DNA of 64,000 bases from Phallusia mammillata (taxonomy: Eukaryota; Chordata; Ascidiacea; Phlebobranchia; Ascidiidae), in contig QLIY01000602.1 in assembly GCA_003260075.1 (NCBI GenBank), forward strand, positions 1 to 64,000. Reading direction: 5' to 3'. The notes under the pieces are model-generated. The model did not search any database and was not told the DNA's origin. It worked only from the letters and a program-made list of their open reading frames with translations. Of the stretch, positions 1 to 11,500 are shown one piece after another (position 1 is the stretch's first letter; every line of letters starts with the position of its first letter). Both the position numbers and the translations under genes were made by a program.

Positions 1-530
1 AAAAATATGTTGGCCAACGGTCTGCCAACAAAGTCTTGCTATCTGGGAGCCTACCTCTAGCGATCCAAAAACGATTGTGTGTAAATCTGGGAACGAAACT
101 ATTAGTGTTTGCGACATTATAAAACATTGTTAAGAGTGAAGATCAGAAGATAAAAATGCGCGGAATTCAATATCACCAAAGAGATCACCAATTTACACTG
201 TGGTGTGTTACTTTAAATTGCGCCAAAAGTCGCACGCAAACAGTTCTCATAATAGCCAACGAAATAAATCGGGGCTCACCCTTTCGCTAATAGGTTCTTA
301 CCAAACAACGAACTTAGTACACATTTCCAGGTCTTTCTTGCATATATTTCAGCTATCTTCGCTCTCCGTAGTGGCATATATCCATAAAATATGCTGTTTT
401 AAAAAAGGGGAAGCACCTTGAAAATCTATTGTGATCACTTTTTATTCTAAATAGGGAAATCTACCTGGTTAGAAGTTAAACAAACGATCGTATGTTATTT
501 AAAGTTTCGCACAATAAAGTTAATCTTAAC

Positions 531-542
531 TGTGACGTCACA
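531..542. promoter_or_regulatory. CRE-like palindrome TGTGACGTCACA
   Basis: A perfect 12 bp palindrome containing the full TGACGTCA core bound by CREB/ATF bZIP factors. It lies 285 bp before the SLC49A4 start codon. Its regulatory role is inferred from position and from the consensus only. Confidence 0.4.
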
Positions 543-681
543 AGATGTTTAATGTTTTTGCCTGGTCATGCCTGCAGCGATTCGATCCAAACAAGATACA
601 TTTAACAACACCGAGTATGTTTTGAGTGGACTTTGGGTATTGCCGTCTGCTGACTCAATGCAACTTGTGCAAAATTACAAA

Positions 682-747
682 GTTATTAGTTTGTAATATA
701 GAGTTATTAGTTTTATTAGTTTGTAATATAGAGTTATTAGTTTGTAA
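682..747. repeat. Short AT-rich direct repeat
   Basis: Two imperfect tandem copies of a unit containing gttattagtttgtaatatag, followed by a partial third copy, about 80 bp before the SLC49A4 start codon. Probably a simple microsatellite-like duplication in the 5' region. Confidence 0.5.
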
Positions 748-826
748 TCACAGACCACCAGTAATCAATGAGGTGACTTTGTTGGACAGCTTGGCGAATT
801 TAGAAACGAGATAAAACGTTGAAAAC

Positions 827-2896
827 ATGCAAAAAGATTTAGACACAGACGTTCTTATCACCAACGAGATAAATGATGATGTAAGAGATAAGTATTTGTT
901 TTGACATAAATTAACTGTTTTTGCAATGAACACCAAGTTATCAAAAAAGGTCTGACATGATTTTATCAGTAAAATGTTTCCATCCAAATTACCTATCCAG
1001 TTATGTTAATCAATAACAACAAAAGATTTCCTGTTAAAAATACAAATAATAAGGTTGACTAAAACTTTTTTGTGTTAGAATAATACTTCTGAAAGCAACA
1101 CACCAGTTTACAGACTGTATTGGTATCGATGGTACGTTATTCTGCTGTTTTCCTTTTTTGCTGCTGTCCAGACTGGAATTGCTAACACATGGGGTCCTAT
1201 AAGTGTATCTGCAAAAGCTGCTCTGAACTTTACTGACCGTAAGAAACTATCTGTTTGTGAACACTTACTTACTATTGTAACACATTCCTTTCGTAAATTT
1301 GTCATGTGTTTAAGGTTTTTTTTATATATATTTTCAGGTGATATTGAACTCTTTACAAGCTTACCAGCTGGTGTGTTATTGATTTGCACTCCATTCTTTA
1401 TTTTCTATTTGGACAAGTGGGGATTGAGACTTCAATTTATTGTCGCCTCTCTATCTGTTTGTGTGGGGGCAGGTTTAAGATGCATTCCAGCTGATTACCT
1501 CACAACCAAAATGTATGTATAATACTAAATGACTGTGATCTGTACCACAATGTAGTGTCTTTACATCTTGCTGTGCTAACCCAAAATTTTACACAGTAGT
1601 ATATTTTATAAACATGTTTTTGTACAAATATATGTTATACGATGTGCTGGAAATATCATTTCCTTAGAATCGCCCAAATTGCCCAGTGCTTTGCGGGAAT
1701 GGCATCATGTTTTGCATTGTCAGTTCCCCCAATGCTTTCTAATGTTTGGTTCCCTCCAGGCCAAAGAATATCCGCTACGTCCTTTATGGTTTTATTTGGA
1801 AATGTTGGTATGCCTTTATGTAACTATGTTGATAAACATAAAATTGGGTCTTTTGACAAATAGATTGCATAACTTAAAAGATGCTCCTTCTAATTTGCCT
1901 GTAGGTGCCGTTTTTAGCTTCTTTGTGGAGCCAAAAATGGTCACTGCCCCCACCAACTCTAGTCCTCACAACATATCACATCCATTACAAAATTCAAACA
2001 TGACTGGAAACATTACTAATATTCCTGAAATGAGGTAATTGTATTTGAAATATGATTTACTTTTAAACAAAAACTAGTTTTGGTTGCAGTTTAAAAAGCT
2101 TTCAAAATACTTTTTGTTAACTTTATTTTTGTTTTAGAAAAGAGATCCACAATCTTTTGTACATGTATTGTGGAATGGCAGTTGCAATTTTTGTGTGTGT
2201 CCTAGCTTTTTTCCCCAATAAACCTCCATTGCCACCAAGCCCTTCTGCTAAAGCTAGTCGCTTAAGTTTGAAGGTAAATTTTCAAAAAAGTCAACACTTA
2301 GTGTTCAATTTCTAAAGGAGTATTGATCACATTTGGCTTGTTTTGTGCTTTGTAGGACTCCATCAAACATTTAGCAAAAGTGCGAGCATTCTGGGCAGTC
2401 AGTTTAACCCAAGCCTGTGTTATTGCTGCATATTATTCCTGGAGTGGGGTGTTTGCAGACCTGTACAGCTATTTCAATGTACCACAAGTACTGTTTGCAT
2501 GCTTTTGTGTTTGGCACATATAGGCACCATGAATTTCTGTTATACATCTTTTTCTAGGCAGTATCAGGCAATATTGCAGCTATGATGAATGTTGCTGGGG
2601 TAACCATTGGGTTTTTGGTGGGTTGGTAAGTGCGACTTTGATATTAACCTACATGCAGTTTTTTTATTAAAAATTCTTTAGATTTATCCCAGTTTACAAC
2701 TTTAAAATATTGTTTTACTTTTCATTAGGTGTTCTGACCGTATGAAAAAACGTTTAAAGGTCATAATTTCCCTTTTGCTTATTTTAATACTATTGGCATA
2801 TGCCTATCTGGTAATCGCAACCATGAAATGGATTGATTGGCCACCGTTCCATTTTACTACTGGTAAGAAAGCAGCATTTTATGAACATGTTTTTTG

Positions 2897-2967
<71 letters not shown>

Positions 2968-3538
2968 GGGGGTGGAAGTCCTGCCACAGCCTTGCACCAT
3001 AAATGACCAATTATCCAAGTTTTCACTTACATGTAGGATTTATTTGAGAACTATACATGTCTTTTTAGTGACACTTTGGGTTTGCTGTATTGTAATCGGA
3101 ATTGGAGTAAACTCTGTGCTACCACTAATCACTGAGATTTCTGTTGATCTTGCATACCCAGTCAGTGAAGGAACCACTAATGCAATTTTGATGTGGTTTG
3201 CAATGGTTGCACAAATTACCTTTGTGACTGTCTTATCCAGCCTTAATGGTGAGTCAGAATTGAAACAATTAGATGCTAAACACTTGTAAGAGCTTTGAAC
3301 AAATTTTGCTTGGTACCAAATAATATAGGCTAACCAACAAATTAACAAAACAAGTATAGTTTGTTTTTTACTTATATATAATTCATTGAGTAACAAGGTC
3401 TTCTATCAGAATTTTGTTGTTTTAGATCAAATCATTGCAAATTACTTGTTACTGATCTTTAGTGGAATTGCTATTCCCTCTTTTGTGTTTTTTGTGCCAC
3501 AGAGGAATATTCGTATGGAAATTGATACCAAAGCATAG
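827..3538 (+). CDS. SLC49A4: SLC49A4/DIRC2 major facilitator transporter
   Basis: Exons: 827-880, 1079-1238, 1338-1512, 1668-1807, 1905-2034, 2138-2273, 2356-2487, 2558-2625, 2729-2862, 3069-3248, 3426-3538. All junctions are GT-AG and keep phase, giving 473 residues; human DIRC2 is 478. Diagnostic segments are the first-helix motif ending NTWGPISVSAKAAL, DKWGLRLQF after helix 2, GLRCIP, and FFPNKPPLPPSPSAKASRL before the central loop. The family consists of 12-helix MFS transporters; the mammalian protein sits in the lysosome membrane and is reported to export pyridoxine with protons. Residues 6-11 (DTDVLI) fit the acidic dileucine lysosomal sorting signal, which mammalian DIRC2 also carries near its N-terminus. 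N-glycosylation sequons cluster in exon 5. The intron between exons 9 and 10 carries a C68G7 tract. A poly(A) signal AATAAA lies at 3812-3817. Confidence 0.93.
2898..2972. repeat. C68 followed by G7
   Basis: An uninterrupted run of 68 C directly abutting 7 G, within an intron of SLC49A4. The flanking exons join cleanly across it, so it does not affect the protein. The abrupt C-to-G switch looks like two homopolymer read ends joined head to head rather than a normal slippage product. Confidence 0.8.
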
Positions 3539-4140
3539 CATTTTTTTTCATTTTATTACGTACAGTACAAATGTTCCATATCAGCATAAGCCTCTATTCA
3601 TAGATCAATTGCAATATCAGTATTAATACATGTGCAGTTTGTTTTTGTCAATCAGGTTTTATTGGATTTTGTTTGTAAATAAGCAAATATTATTATATGT
3701 GAATAGTGTACCAATGACGCAGTCAAAGCAAAAAATGTGTACCTCCATCCCTGAAGGTGAATGGCAATAATTTTGTTGCCCATATATTTATGTCTGCATA
3801 CTTTTCCACACAATAAAATAGCCAAAGTCATTTTTAGTAACAGCATTTAATGAACCTGTTGTTTTTTTAAAGGCCCAGTGAACTACTTTCCTGTGAACAT
3901 GTTTTTCTTTTCTGTGCCTTTTACAATTTGTAATGCAACGTCCTTTAAAAAATGTCACTTCTCCTTCATACCTTCCCAGTGCATTGAAACATTGTTATTT
4001 TTGTCAAAAACATGGCATTACTGTATTTCATATTTTTGTATTGCAAGGAAATATGAGTAATGCTTGCTGCAGCACAAAAAAATCCTTTGGCCTGACTAAA
4101 TTACAAAAGTTTTTTTTGGAGGATTGCATTTATTAGCGCA
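3539..4140. other. Convergent intergenic region between SLC49A4 and RPL10A
   Basis: Holds the 3' untranslated region of SLC49A4 (AATAAA at 3812-3817) and the 3' end of RPL10A, whose AATAAA lies at 4129-4134 on the minus strand, seven bases after its stop codon. ORFs at 3652-4136 have no family resemblance. No other gene seen. Confidence 0.6.
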
Positions 4141-5845
4141 TTAATACAAGCGCTGTGGTCTTCCCATGGTGCTCTTGAGATGCAGTGATCGGACATTCTG
4201 CCAGTTCTTTTTTAGCAGTGAAACCTTTAAACAACATAAATAGCATTAGTTTGTGAACCAAAAACTAACTAAGCAGAGAACAAGTATGTCAGTTACATGT
4301 TTCACAGGTTACTATCAAACTTCAGGTATAGGAGAACCTGTTGTTAGCGAATCCTTGATATTTACTTTGGCACATCTTCTACACCTCCATGGCACAATAG
4401 CCAGGAAGTTCTAGCTGTTGTGTGCAAAGCTGCTTTGTTGATCTGTGTAAAACCTAATCAACTCACCAAAAAGTTAATTGACATGTTGAGATTCTGCACC
4501 AACTCATCCTCAGTCATGTTTACATTTCCAACAGCGACTGCCAGACAAAGGACTTTCTTCATTTGAAACTTAATGGTGCATTTAATGTCTTTCACCTGTG
4601 GCAAGGGATACTGGTAACATTTTGTTCACAGGTTTTATTTGAGAAAAGAGTTTAGTACCTTTTGCACCATTGACTCCTGATGGGTGATTAAACTTGGAAA
4701 CTTTCCAGCCTTGTTAAGGCCAGGTCCAAGAAGTCTAGGAATCTGCTTGATAAGAGCTTCAGAGGCCAAGAAAGCATCATACTTCTTTGCTGTAATCAAG
4801 CACAATATAAATACACCCAAGTTCTAACATTTCATTCAGTCAATGATACAACTCTATACAAATGGCATGTTCAAAATCAAAATGCTGAACATAGTAATAT
4901 TTTGAAAAGGAAAAATTCTTTGTATCTAGAGTTCCTTCTTGAAAAATTTATTAAAGAAACCTCGAAAAAACTGAGCCTCAATTCTCGAGAAATAAAAAAA
5001 AATTAGAGACTCTGGAGAAATGACATTTCAATTCATACCAAGTTTCTTGACAAGCTTTTTGTCCTTGTTCAACTTCTTAAGTGCTTCCACATCCATACAA
5101 GAGATTGAGTTGGCATTTGCTTCGTCACAATGCTGGGCATCACCAAGAACACAAACCTTGTATTTGTTTTTAGGAATGTGTGGCAGTCTGTAAAATGAAA
5201 GCAATATATGCTGCAAAAACAGTTTTCGTTATTGAACAGTTTATCCTTATGTAGGGACCAGAAAAAATTAAAGCACTGATAGATATAATTTTCATGATGG
5301 CTATTAAAGTAAATTTACATACATTTCTAACAAATTTAGTTCGCAACACAAAAATGTTGCTGCCCAATATTTAAGACCCTGGGTTAAGGTCCGTTCAATA
5401 TACTGCATATTGAACTGCCAATTCTGCTCCAAATAGCAAATTGGTTGTAGCATATGATGTTTTCATACTTCACAGTTCCAGAGAAACGCTTGTCCTTCTG
5501 TGGATCGTAGTTCTTCAATGAAATCTGAAGTTCCACAGTTTGCAGAAAGTTACGTGGCTTGTCCTTGGCATTTTTCAGCACAGCTTCGACGCACTCATAA
5601 AGAGTGTCTCGTGAGACCTTACTGATAAAAAGATTGTCCGGTTATACGATCGCAAAACTATGTTTTTCATTTTTTTCCAGTTTTTAGTGTCCTCAGTGTA
5701 TATCAATATCATCACAGTTAAATCTGATAATACATGCATTTTACCATCATAGGACACAGTCACAGTAAATGATAACATTAGTTTAGTTTAGAAGCAAAAA
5801 TGTCACGAAATACACAATGATGTTACTGGATAAAAATTACCTCAT
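4141..5845 (-). CDS. RPL10A: 60S ribosomal protein L10a (uL1)
   Basis: Exons on the minus strand: 5841-5845 (ATGAG only), 5469-5621, 5039-5187, 4659-4789, 4467-4595, 4141-4224. Splice phases agree and give 216 residues (human 217). The match to uL1 is near-identical in places: [68 protein letters not shown], and the C-terminus [10 protein letters not shown]. The protein forms the L1 stalk of the large ribosomal subunit. The start codon sits in a 5-base coding exon, common in ribosomal protein genes. Upstream, ggCCTTTTCG (5877-5884) resembles a 5'TOP transcription start, consistent with growth-dependent translation control. Introns 1 and 5 contain snoRNA-like sequences. Confidence 0.97.
4295..4437 (-). 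ncRNA. Possible H/ACA snoRNA in the last RPL10A intron
   Basis: In the intron before the final exon, the minus strand can fold as hairpin 1 (GCACA...TGTGC outer stem, AGCTAG/CTGGCT inner stem, unpaired pocket between), an H-box-like AGAAGA (4375-4380), and hairpin 2 with a 7 bp stem ACAGGTT/AACCTGT, then an ACA (4298-4300). The order hairpin-H-hairpin-ACA is that of H/ACA pseudouridylation guides, which are often intronic in ribosomal protein genes. Folding was done by eye and no rRNA target was tested, so this is tentative. Confidence 0.3.
5687..5757 (-). ncRNA. Candidate box C/D snoRNA in RPL10A intron 1
   Basis: On the minus strand a 71-base segment begins GTGTCC and ends GGACAC, a perfect 6 bp terminal stem. 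Just inside lie ATGATGG (box C with one mismatch to RTGATGA) and CTGA (box D). An internal TGATGAT fits box C'. The sequence before box D (ATTGATATACA) would be the guide. Terminal stem, box order, length and location in a ribosomal protein intron all fit a methylation guide snoRNA. The target rRNA site was not identified. Confidence 0.5.
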
Positions 5846-6680
5846 ATTTCACGTCCTTTCCTGACCAACGTGCAAACGAAAAGGCCGACTGAACGATTTA
5901 CGTCACAGTCGTGAAAATGATCTGATCCGGTGCATTAGAGTTTTGAGCAACGTTGAAATTATAGTTTTTGCTTTTTCACAGCTTTATGAGCAAAATATTT
6001 TTTGAAAACCTTGAACGTTTTAAAACCTGGACGTGCATAATTATACGCTACAAACACCGTTTTACACATGACCGTTTTGTTTTGTTTTTCGTTGTTTGAC
6101 ACATGCACGTTTTCTAGCACTGCATCCTGTTGAGGTGCATGTAGAAACTATGCCGGCAATATGCTCTTTTTGATTAGAGATGTGCATTAAAAAATCAGCG
6201 AATCCAAATAAACTGCGCAAAAGGTTTTCTATGACTGACTTTACTTCCGATGACGAAATGCGCGGTCGAAAATCCCCGTTTACGAATACGATTGTGACGT
6301 GCACGTTTTTTTGCGCAGCGTTCACTGTTTAGGTTGATCTGTTTTGCGTCGTGCTGACTGCTAAGGGTTGTTTTAAACTGAAAGGAAATTTTGATTGTGA
6401 CAGGTCACACCGTTACAGCCACTCATATTTAACTTGTGGCTTATGCATCTTCATCACTGACATCTCGTTTTCCAGCTTGGTGATTGTTCTACTTCAAGTA
6501 CAATTGTGCTGTCATGATTTCTTTCATCTGTTGGCATAAACTAATACCTACTAGGCCACTACTAGAATCATAAATACTTACAAACCCAAATAGTACATTT
6601 ACTATTACATGCAGTTTTATATGTATAGTATATTGTAACAAGGGGATTACTTTATTTTACAGCTACATGAACTTGGGAAA
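5846..6680. promoter_or_regulatory. Divergent promoter region RPL10A/FITM2
   Basis: 835 bp between the two divergent start codons. It contains the 5'TOP-like RPL10A start (5877-5884) and, at 6644-6662, a pyrimidine-rich stretch ending in a splice acceptor (TTTATTTTACAG) just before the FITM2 start. No ORF here resembles a known protein. Confidence 0.5.
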
Positions 6681-7601
6681 ATGGTGGTACATAATAGGCA
6701 GAATGCAACACAGAATGACAAAGATGTTGCATCTGAACCTTCCCGACTAGAGACAATAACACGCTTTATTGTGGAAAGTAGATACTACTCTATCCCTGTA
6801 TCATTTAAAGTTGTGGGTCTGTGGTTTTTTGTGCTGATAATATCTGCCATAACATTGGTAGTGGATGTTCGTCCAACATATTTTTCTCACAAAAGAAACT
6901 TTTTCAATGTCTATTTGGTGAAGTTTGCTTGGGGCTGGACACTAGTCGTAACAGGATTGTATAGCATTGTTGTATCCTTTGTTCATGGTTGCGAGTTGTG
7001 GAAGAAGACTATTACCTCATCTATTTTGCGCCTTGCAGTGGGAACCTTTGTGTGGTACTTGTGGGTCAATGTAGTTTTTCACTTCATTGAAAACCTTACT
7101 GGAGTTTGCATTGGCAAAGATCGGACACCAAATTTAAGTGTTGGAAGTAAATTGGACTGCATTCAACTGAAACAGGGTTACATATGGGAAGCAGTGGATA
7201 TATCTGGACATTGTTTTTTATTAACTTACTCAATACTCTTCATGAAATCTGAACTTGATCTTCAACGAAACTGGCATAAAATTCCGATACATGGTGCACA
7301 GTTTAGGGCCATTGGTTCAAAGTCCTTAACAAACCTAAAATCCAGATATAAATTGACTCTTCCTTTGATACACGTACTGTTTTTCGTGAACATTTTTCTG
7401 GGTGCCCTTTGGGAGTTTATGTTACTTGCCACTTGCGTACATTTCCATTCTTTTTCAAGCAAAGCTGCTGGTGCAGCTATAGGTATATTTTCATGGCTGG
7501 TAACATACAATGAGTGGTACAGATGCAAATTTCCTTTGTCAATTCCTGGACATGGGCCTCTTGGGGATTTATTTGTGAAAAACACTAAAAAGACTGAATG
7601 A
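6681..7601 (+). CDS. FITM2: Fat storage-inducing transmembrane protein (FIT family)
   Basis: A single coding exon of 306 residues. FIT proteins are ER membrane enzymes that hydrolyse fatty acyl-CoA to acyl 4'-phosphopantetheine and keep lipid droplet formation working. Seen: about six hydrophobic segments, the family block WEAVDISGHCFLLTYSILFM with the conserved His at residue 177, and a second block VHFHSFSSKAAGAAIGIFSW with His 254/256, corresponding to the two essential histidines of the family. The length is slightly above vertebrate FITM2 (262) because of a longer N-terminus. The ATG follows a consensus splice acceptor by 19 bases, so either a 5' UTR intron or spliced-leader addition precedes it. 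The assignment to FITM2 rather than FITM1 is by general resemblance only. Confidence 0.9.
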   Translation: MVVHNRQNATQNDKDVASEPSRLETITRFIVESRYYSIPVSFKVVGLWFFVLIISAITLVVDVRPTYFSHKRNFFNVYLVKFAWGWTLVVTGLYSIVVSFVHGCELWKKTITSSILRLAVGTFVWYLWVNVVFHFIENLTGVCIGKDRTPNLSVGSKLDCIQLKQGYIWEAVDISGHCFLLTYSILFMKSELDLQRNWHKIPIHGAQFRAIGSKSLTNLKSRYKLTLPLIHVLFFVNIFLGALWEFMLLATCVHFHSFSSKAAGAAIGIFSWLVTYNEWYRCKFPLSIPGHGPLGDLFVKNTKKTE

Positions 7602-8524
7602 CTGGACATTATATAACTTAACAGCATGTGTACATGCAGCAAAGACCAAGGGGCTGTGAATTCGTGTATTCACTTTACCAAAGACAAAAAGTCCAGTATT
7701 GTTGCTAAAGGTAGTCTAAAGAAACATGCTGTTTTAAATTGTGCCCTGGCCCTTGAGGTATTCCAGTTGCACCATGTTATTCTGACATTGCAATATTGTT
7801 TGTTAATTTAAAAAGATGCTATACAGTTATTGCATACTATAGTAAAAAACATGTTACAATGCTCAAAGATTTTTGAAACCCTTATGTGTTTGGTTTAAAA
7901 CAGGTTTGTTTTATTCTTTTATCCAGTATGGGTATACAGTAGTTGTTATATGCTTACTGCTTTATGCTTAAAAGACAAGCAGGACATGCAGCTATAAATA
8001 ACTATTAACCAACCTGCGACTCTTGAGTTTTTCAGACACAAAGATGATATTTAAAAAATACATATATTCTGTCATGTCAAAAGCAACAAAACCAACCAAA
8101 TAGAAAGCACAACAAAATAGTAAAATCCAACTATTTAGAAGAACAGAATCTTGCAGCTAATAAAGTATTTGGTTTAAAGCAGCCCAGGCTTTTACCAATC
8201 AAAAAGCACTCTGACAAATAGGATGGAAAAAAAATTAAACAAAAAAGGTTTTTGTTATTTAAACTGTTAAGCATGGGTACACTGCAGACTAAACATTTCA
8301 GCAGCTCTAATTACACTACCAAAATAAAATGTAAAAAACTGGCAAATCAACCTGAAGATTTTCATGCAGCAAACTGGAAGCAACATAAAACAATTGCAAC
8401 AAAATCACAACTAACATCAATGCATTTGATTTGTACACACAGTATGGAACAGTCATTGAACTGTTTTGAAACATAACAAACAATAGATTGTCAATATGAG
8501 AACTAAGTGTAATGCAAATATACT
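7602..8524. other. Convergent region between FITM2 and NSUN7
   Basis: Probably the 3' untranslated regions of the two genes that point at each other. An AATAAA lies at 8159-8164 on the plus strand. Short ORFs at 7626-7811 and 8252-8476 show no recognisable features. Confidence 0.5.
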
Positions 8525-11500
8525 TTATGTTCGTCCACCTTTAGGACTGGAGAGCTCCTGCAGCATCCTCTCCACATCCGTGTTCATCTGCATCCAAAAA
8601 TAGTTAATTTGCAATAAAAAGTTCTGATTGTTAAGAATAAGATAAGCAGCTTGACTTGCAAGAACAACACACCAGTAAGGCATAAGGCCTAAATTTACCA
8701 GCAATGTGCTAGGAAGGGTTGTATTAATTTGTGGGATCCAAAAAATGGTGGCATTAAGTTAAGCACTAGGTTCAATCCAAAACTGTGTTTTAATGCAGGG
8801 GCTGCCCAAGACCGTTTAGGTTTTCTATGGGCAGCGAACAGTATTGCAGAAAAAAAAACACATGTGCATTTTAATGTTTCCTTACCTTTTCAATTGCGAC
8901 ACATTAACAAACTAAATACTGTTTACACCACACTTTGAAGAGTGAAAACACAGAAAATGTACACATATTAGTTTGCAAATGTAATGTGGTGTAAGAGACT
9001 GCTTATAGTAACAACGAAGAATATAACAGAGTTCTAGCATTGTCAAACTCATTTGCATTTTGTATTTAACTCCTACAAAATGAAATAGTAGTTGAACCTT
9101 ATAAACTACTTTTTCTTATACAGCACACGAGTGTCCCACATCGCAGCGTACGAAAAATGCTTGTTGAACCTACTTCCAAGATAACGTAGCACCTGTACCT
9201 TTGGTGCGACAAGACAACATGCAAATCAAGGGCGGCTAATTTACATGAACAAACATTTAAATTGTGTAAAATGCAAACTACGTTTCCAAGCAAGACATAA
9301 ACTACTCGACTTCTCCACGCGTATACCTGTGTGTTAACAGCAGACGATTTATTGGATAAGGATTGGTCCGGAAAGTTTCCAGATATTGAAGCTTCAGAGA
9401 ATCGAAGCGATGTTTCATTGTGGAACTCAATGTTGATGTTTACTTGATTCACTTCTCCCGATTTTATTGCTGCAAATAGTTCATCTACGTTTCACTAATC
9501 ATGCAACCGGTGTACAATTATAATTTGTATTATTTTCTCATAACTACGTAATCAATATCGGGAGCATAAAAGACGAGGGAAAATCCGTGGTGCCCATGTT
9601 AACACGTCGTTCGTGTTGTTAAAGACACTCCCAGGGAATTTTACGCAAGAATAGCAGCGGTTGAATTATAGGCTACATTTTAAAATTGGACACGAATGAT
9701 GCCGCTTTTCAATTTTTGAATTGCTTGGCGTGCTACACCAAAGAATCGACCAGTTGTAATTCTAGTTCATTTGTATTGCAGCCTACTTTTCATTATCTAA
9801 CCCAAAAAATATAACCCTGGATTCGGCAAAAAAGTAGGTTCGATACAGTGTACAGTGAGGACCACTGTTGGAAACATTATGTATGCATGCTGTGACCATG
9901 CACCAATTTTCCGGGCAATATACATTCTCTTATTCGAGTAGTGCGCAGTTTGGAAGATACAGTGACCATATCGGTATGATTTTTTGCCCAATACATAAAA
10001 TTTTAACATTTAGCATACCAGTACAACTAATTCATTACAAGACACATGCAGGACTGCAGGAGGCGTACTGATTTAGGTTCACTTTATATCAGCTAAAATC
10101 AAGACATGCGTATGGTATATGCGTTAGAAATTTTCTCATCCAAATCCCACCTTTCAATGCAGCTTCTTTTTTATAGTTTTCCAGCATTTGTTCAACGTCA
10201 ACCGATTCCACAACCTTGGGAACTGATTTTCGACTTCGGGACACGTTTGTTCCGCTCGACGGCTTTGTTTTCTTTCCGAACGCAACCTTGCTTTTGCGAC
10301 GCTGAACTTTTTCGACCGGTCGCGGTTCCACGACCGTTTCAACAACTTGCCTGCGAATTCACAGGAGTTATTGCCGTTCTGTTATAAGCTACTTACGCAT
10401 GCGGGTTATTTAACTATATACTACATACATTAAGACAGCAACGAAATTTCGTTTAATGCGGTGGTGTTGTCTATATGTAATATGTACAGTCAAAGGTAGA
10501 AAAAATGTTTTGGCACCAGCCCTTACATTGCGTAGATTTTGACTGTTATCGTACAAAAACGTCCTTTTAGTCTGGTTTTGGAAGCCAAAGATATGGTGGA
10601 GATTTTTTTCGATAATGCTCGGTCGCCCGTACATAATTATATTTTACATATATGTACACAGTCTTGCCGTCCTTGTTGACGCAGCTTGTGCACTCCTGTT
10701 GTTAAAAATTTCAGTAAAAGGTCAAAACTTACTGTGGCGTTTTCTCGTCAGGCTCCTTCTTGGTAGAAACAGGCATAATCAAGCCCTGCAGCGCCGCTCG
10801 CTTGAGAATGTCTTTCACCGTGGCGGAGTCGGTAGGATCAATCTTTAGTAAAAATCGAATGTTTAACAATTTGTTTTTAAATATCTCACACGGAACCAAA
10901 TTTTGTGTAGTGTATCTAATTAAGGACCTCAATTTTTTTTATTGCACAACATTATGGCATTATTTAAAACTGCGTTGCAAAATACCGTTGTAAATAAATA
11001 AACAAATGCGACAAAGATTGTTTGAGATTTTGTTTCTGACAAGAAATCCCTGATTTCTGTCATTTATTTCATCTTGCATAAGTAAATGCAAGATTATGGT
11101 TTAAAATGCTAAGTTAAAAAAACAACCCAAAAGTTTAATGATGAAAATAACGGCTCAAATAGACGACATGCTTTAATTATTTGGACCGTTATTTTCATCA
11201 ATAAACTTATGGGTTGGGTTTTTGAACAGATCCGTATATAATGTTCCAAAACCCAACCCGACCAAAGAGAAAAAATCCAACCGCGAAAAATTTCCTCACC
11301 TGTCTGGTCAACACAGCGATAAAGCATCCATTCATATCTGGGGACTGCTTCATGCGCAAGAAGTTGTGTTTCAACGATTGAGACTTGTATCCCCGTACGA
11401 CCGTCACTTCTTTTTCTCCCTCCTTTATGTCGTTGGATGTCAGGGGAAGAGTCGGAGGACACAAGCGGAATGGTTTGGATCCCTCCCCTGTTTCACGCTG

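Larger units (their letters stand above)
1..826. other. Upstream region of SLC49A4
   Basis: No gene is recognised here. Seen: a perfect CRE-type palindrome at 531-542 and a short direct repeat at about 682-747 (two copies of a unit near 21 bp built from ttattagtttgtaatatag). The ORFs in this stretch are short, start on non-ATG codons or resemble no family. The region probably holds the promoter and 5' untranslated region of SLC49A4. Confidence 0.6.

Noticed and set aside
2790-3289. ORFs with poly-Gly and poly-Pro across the C68G7 tract
   Set aside because: They are translations of the homopolymer; the real SLC49A4 exons on either side splice around it.
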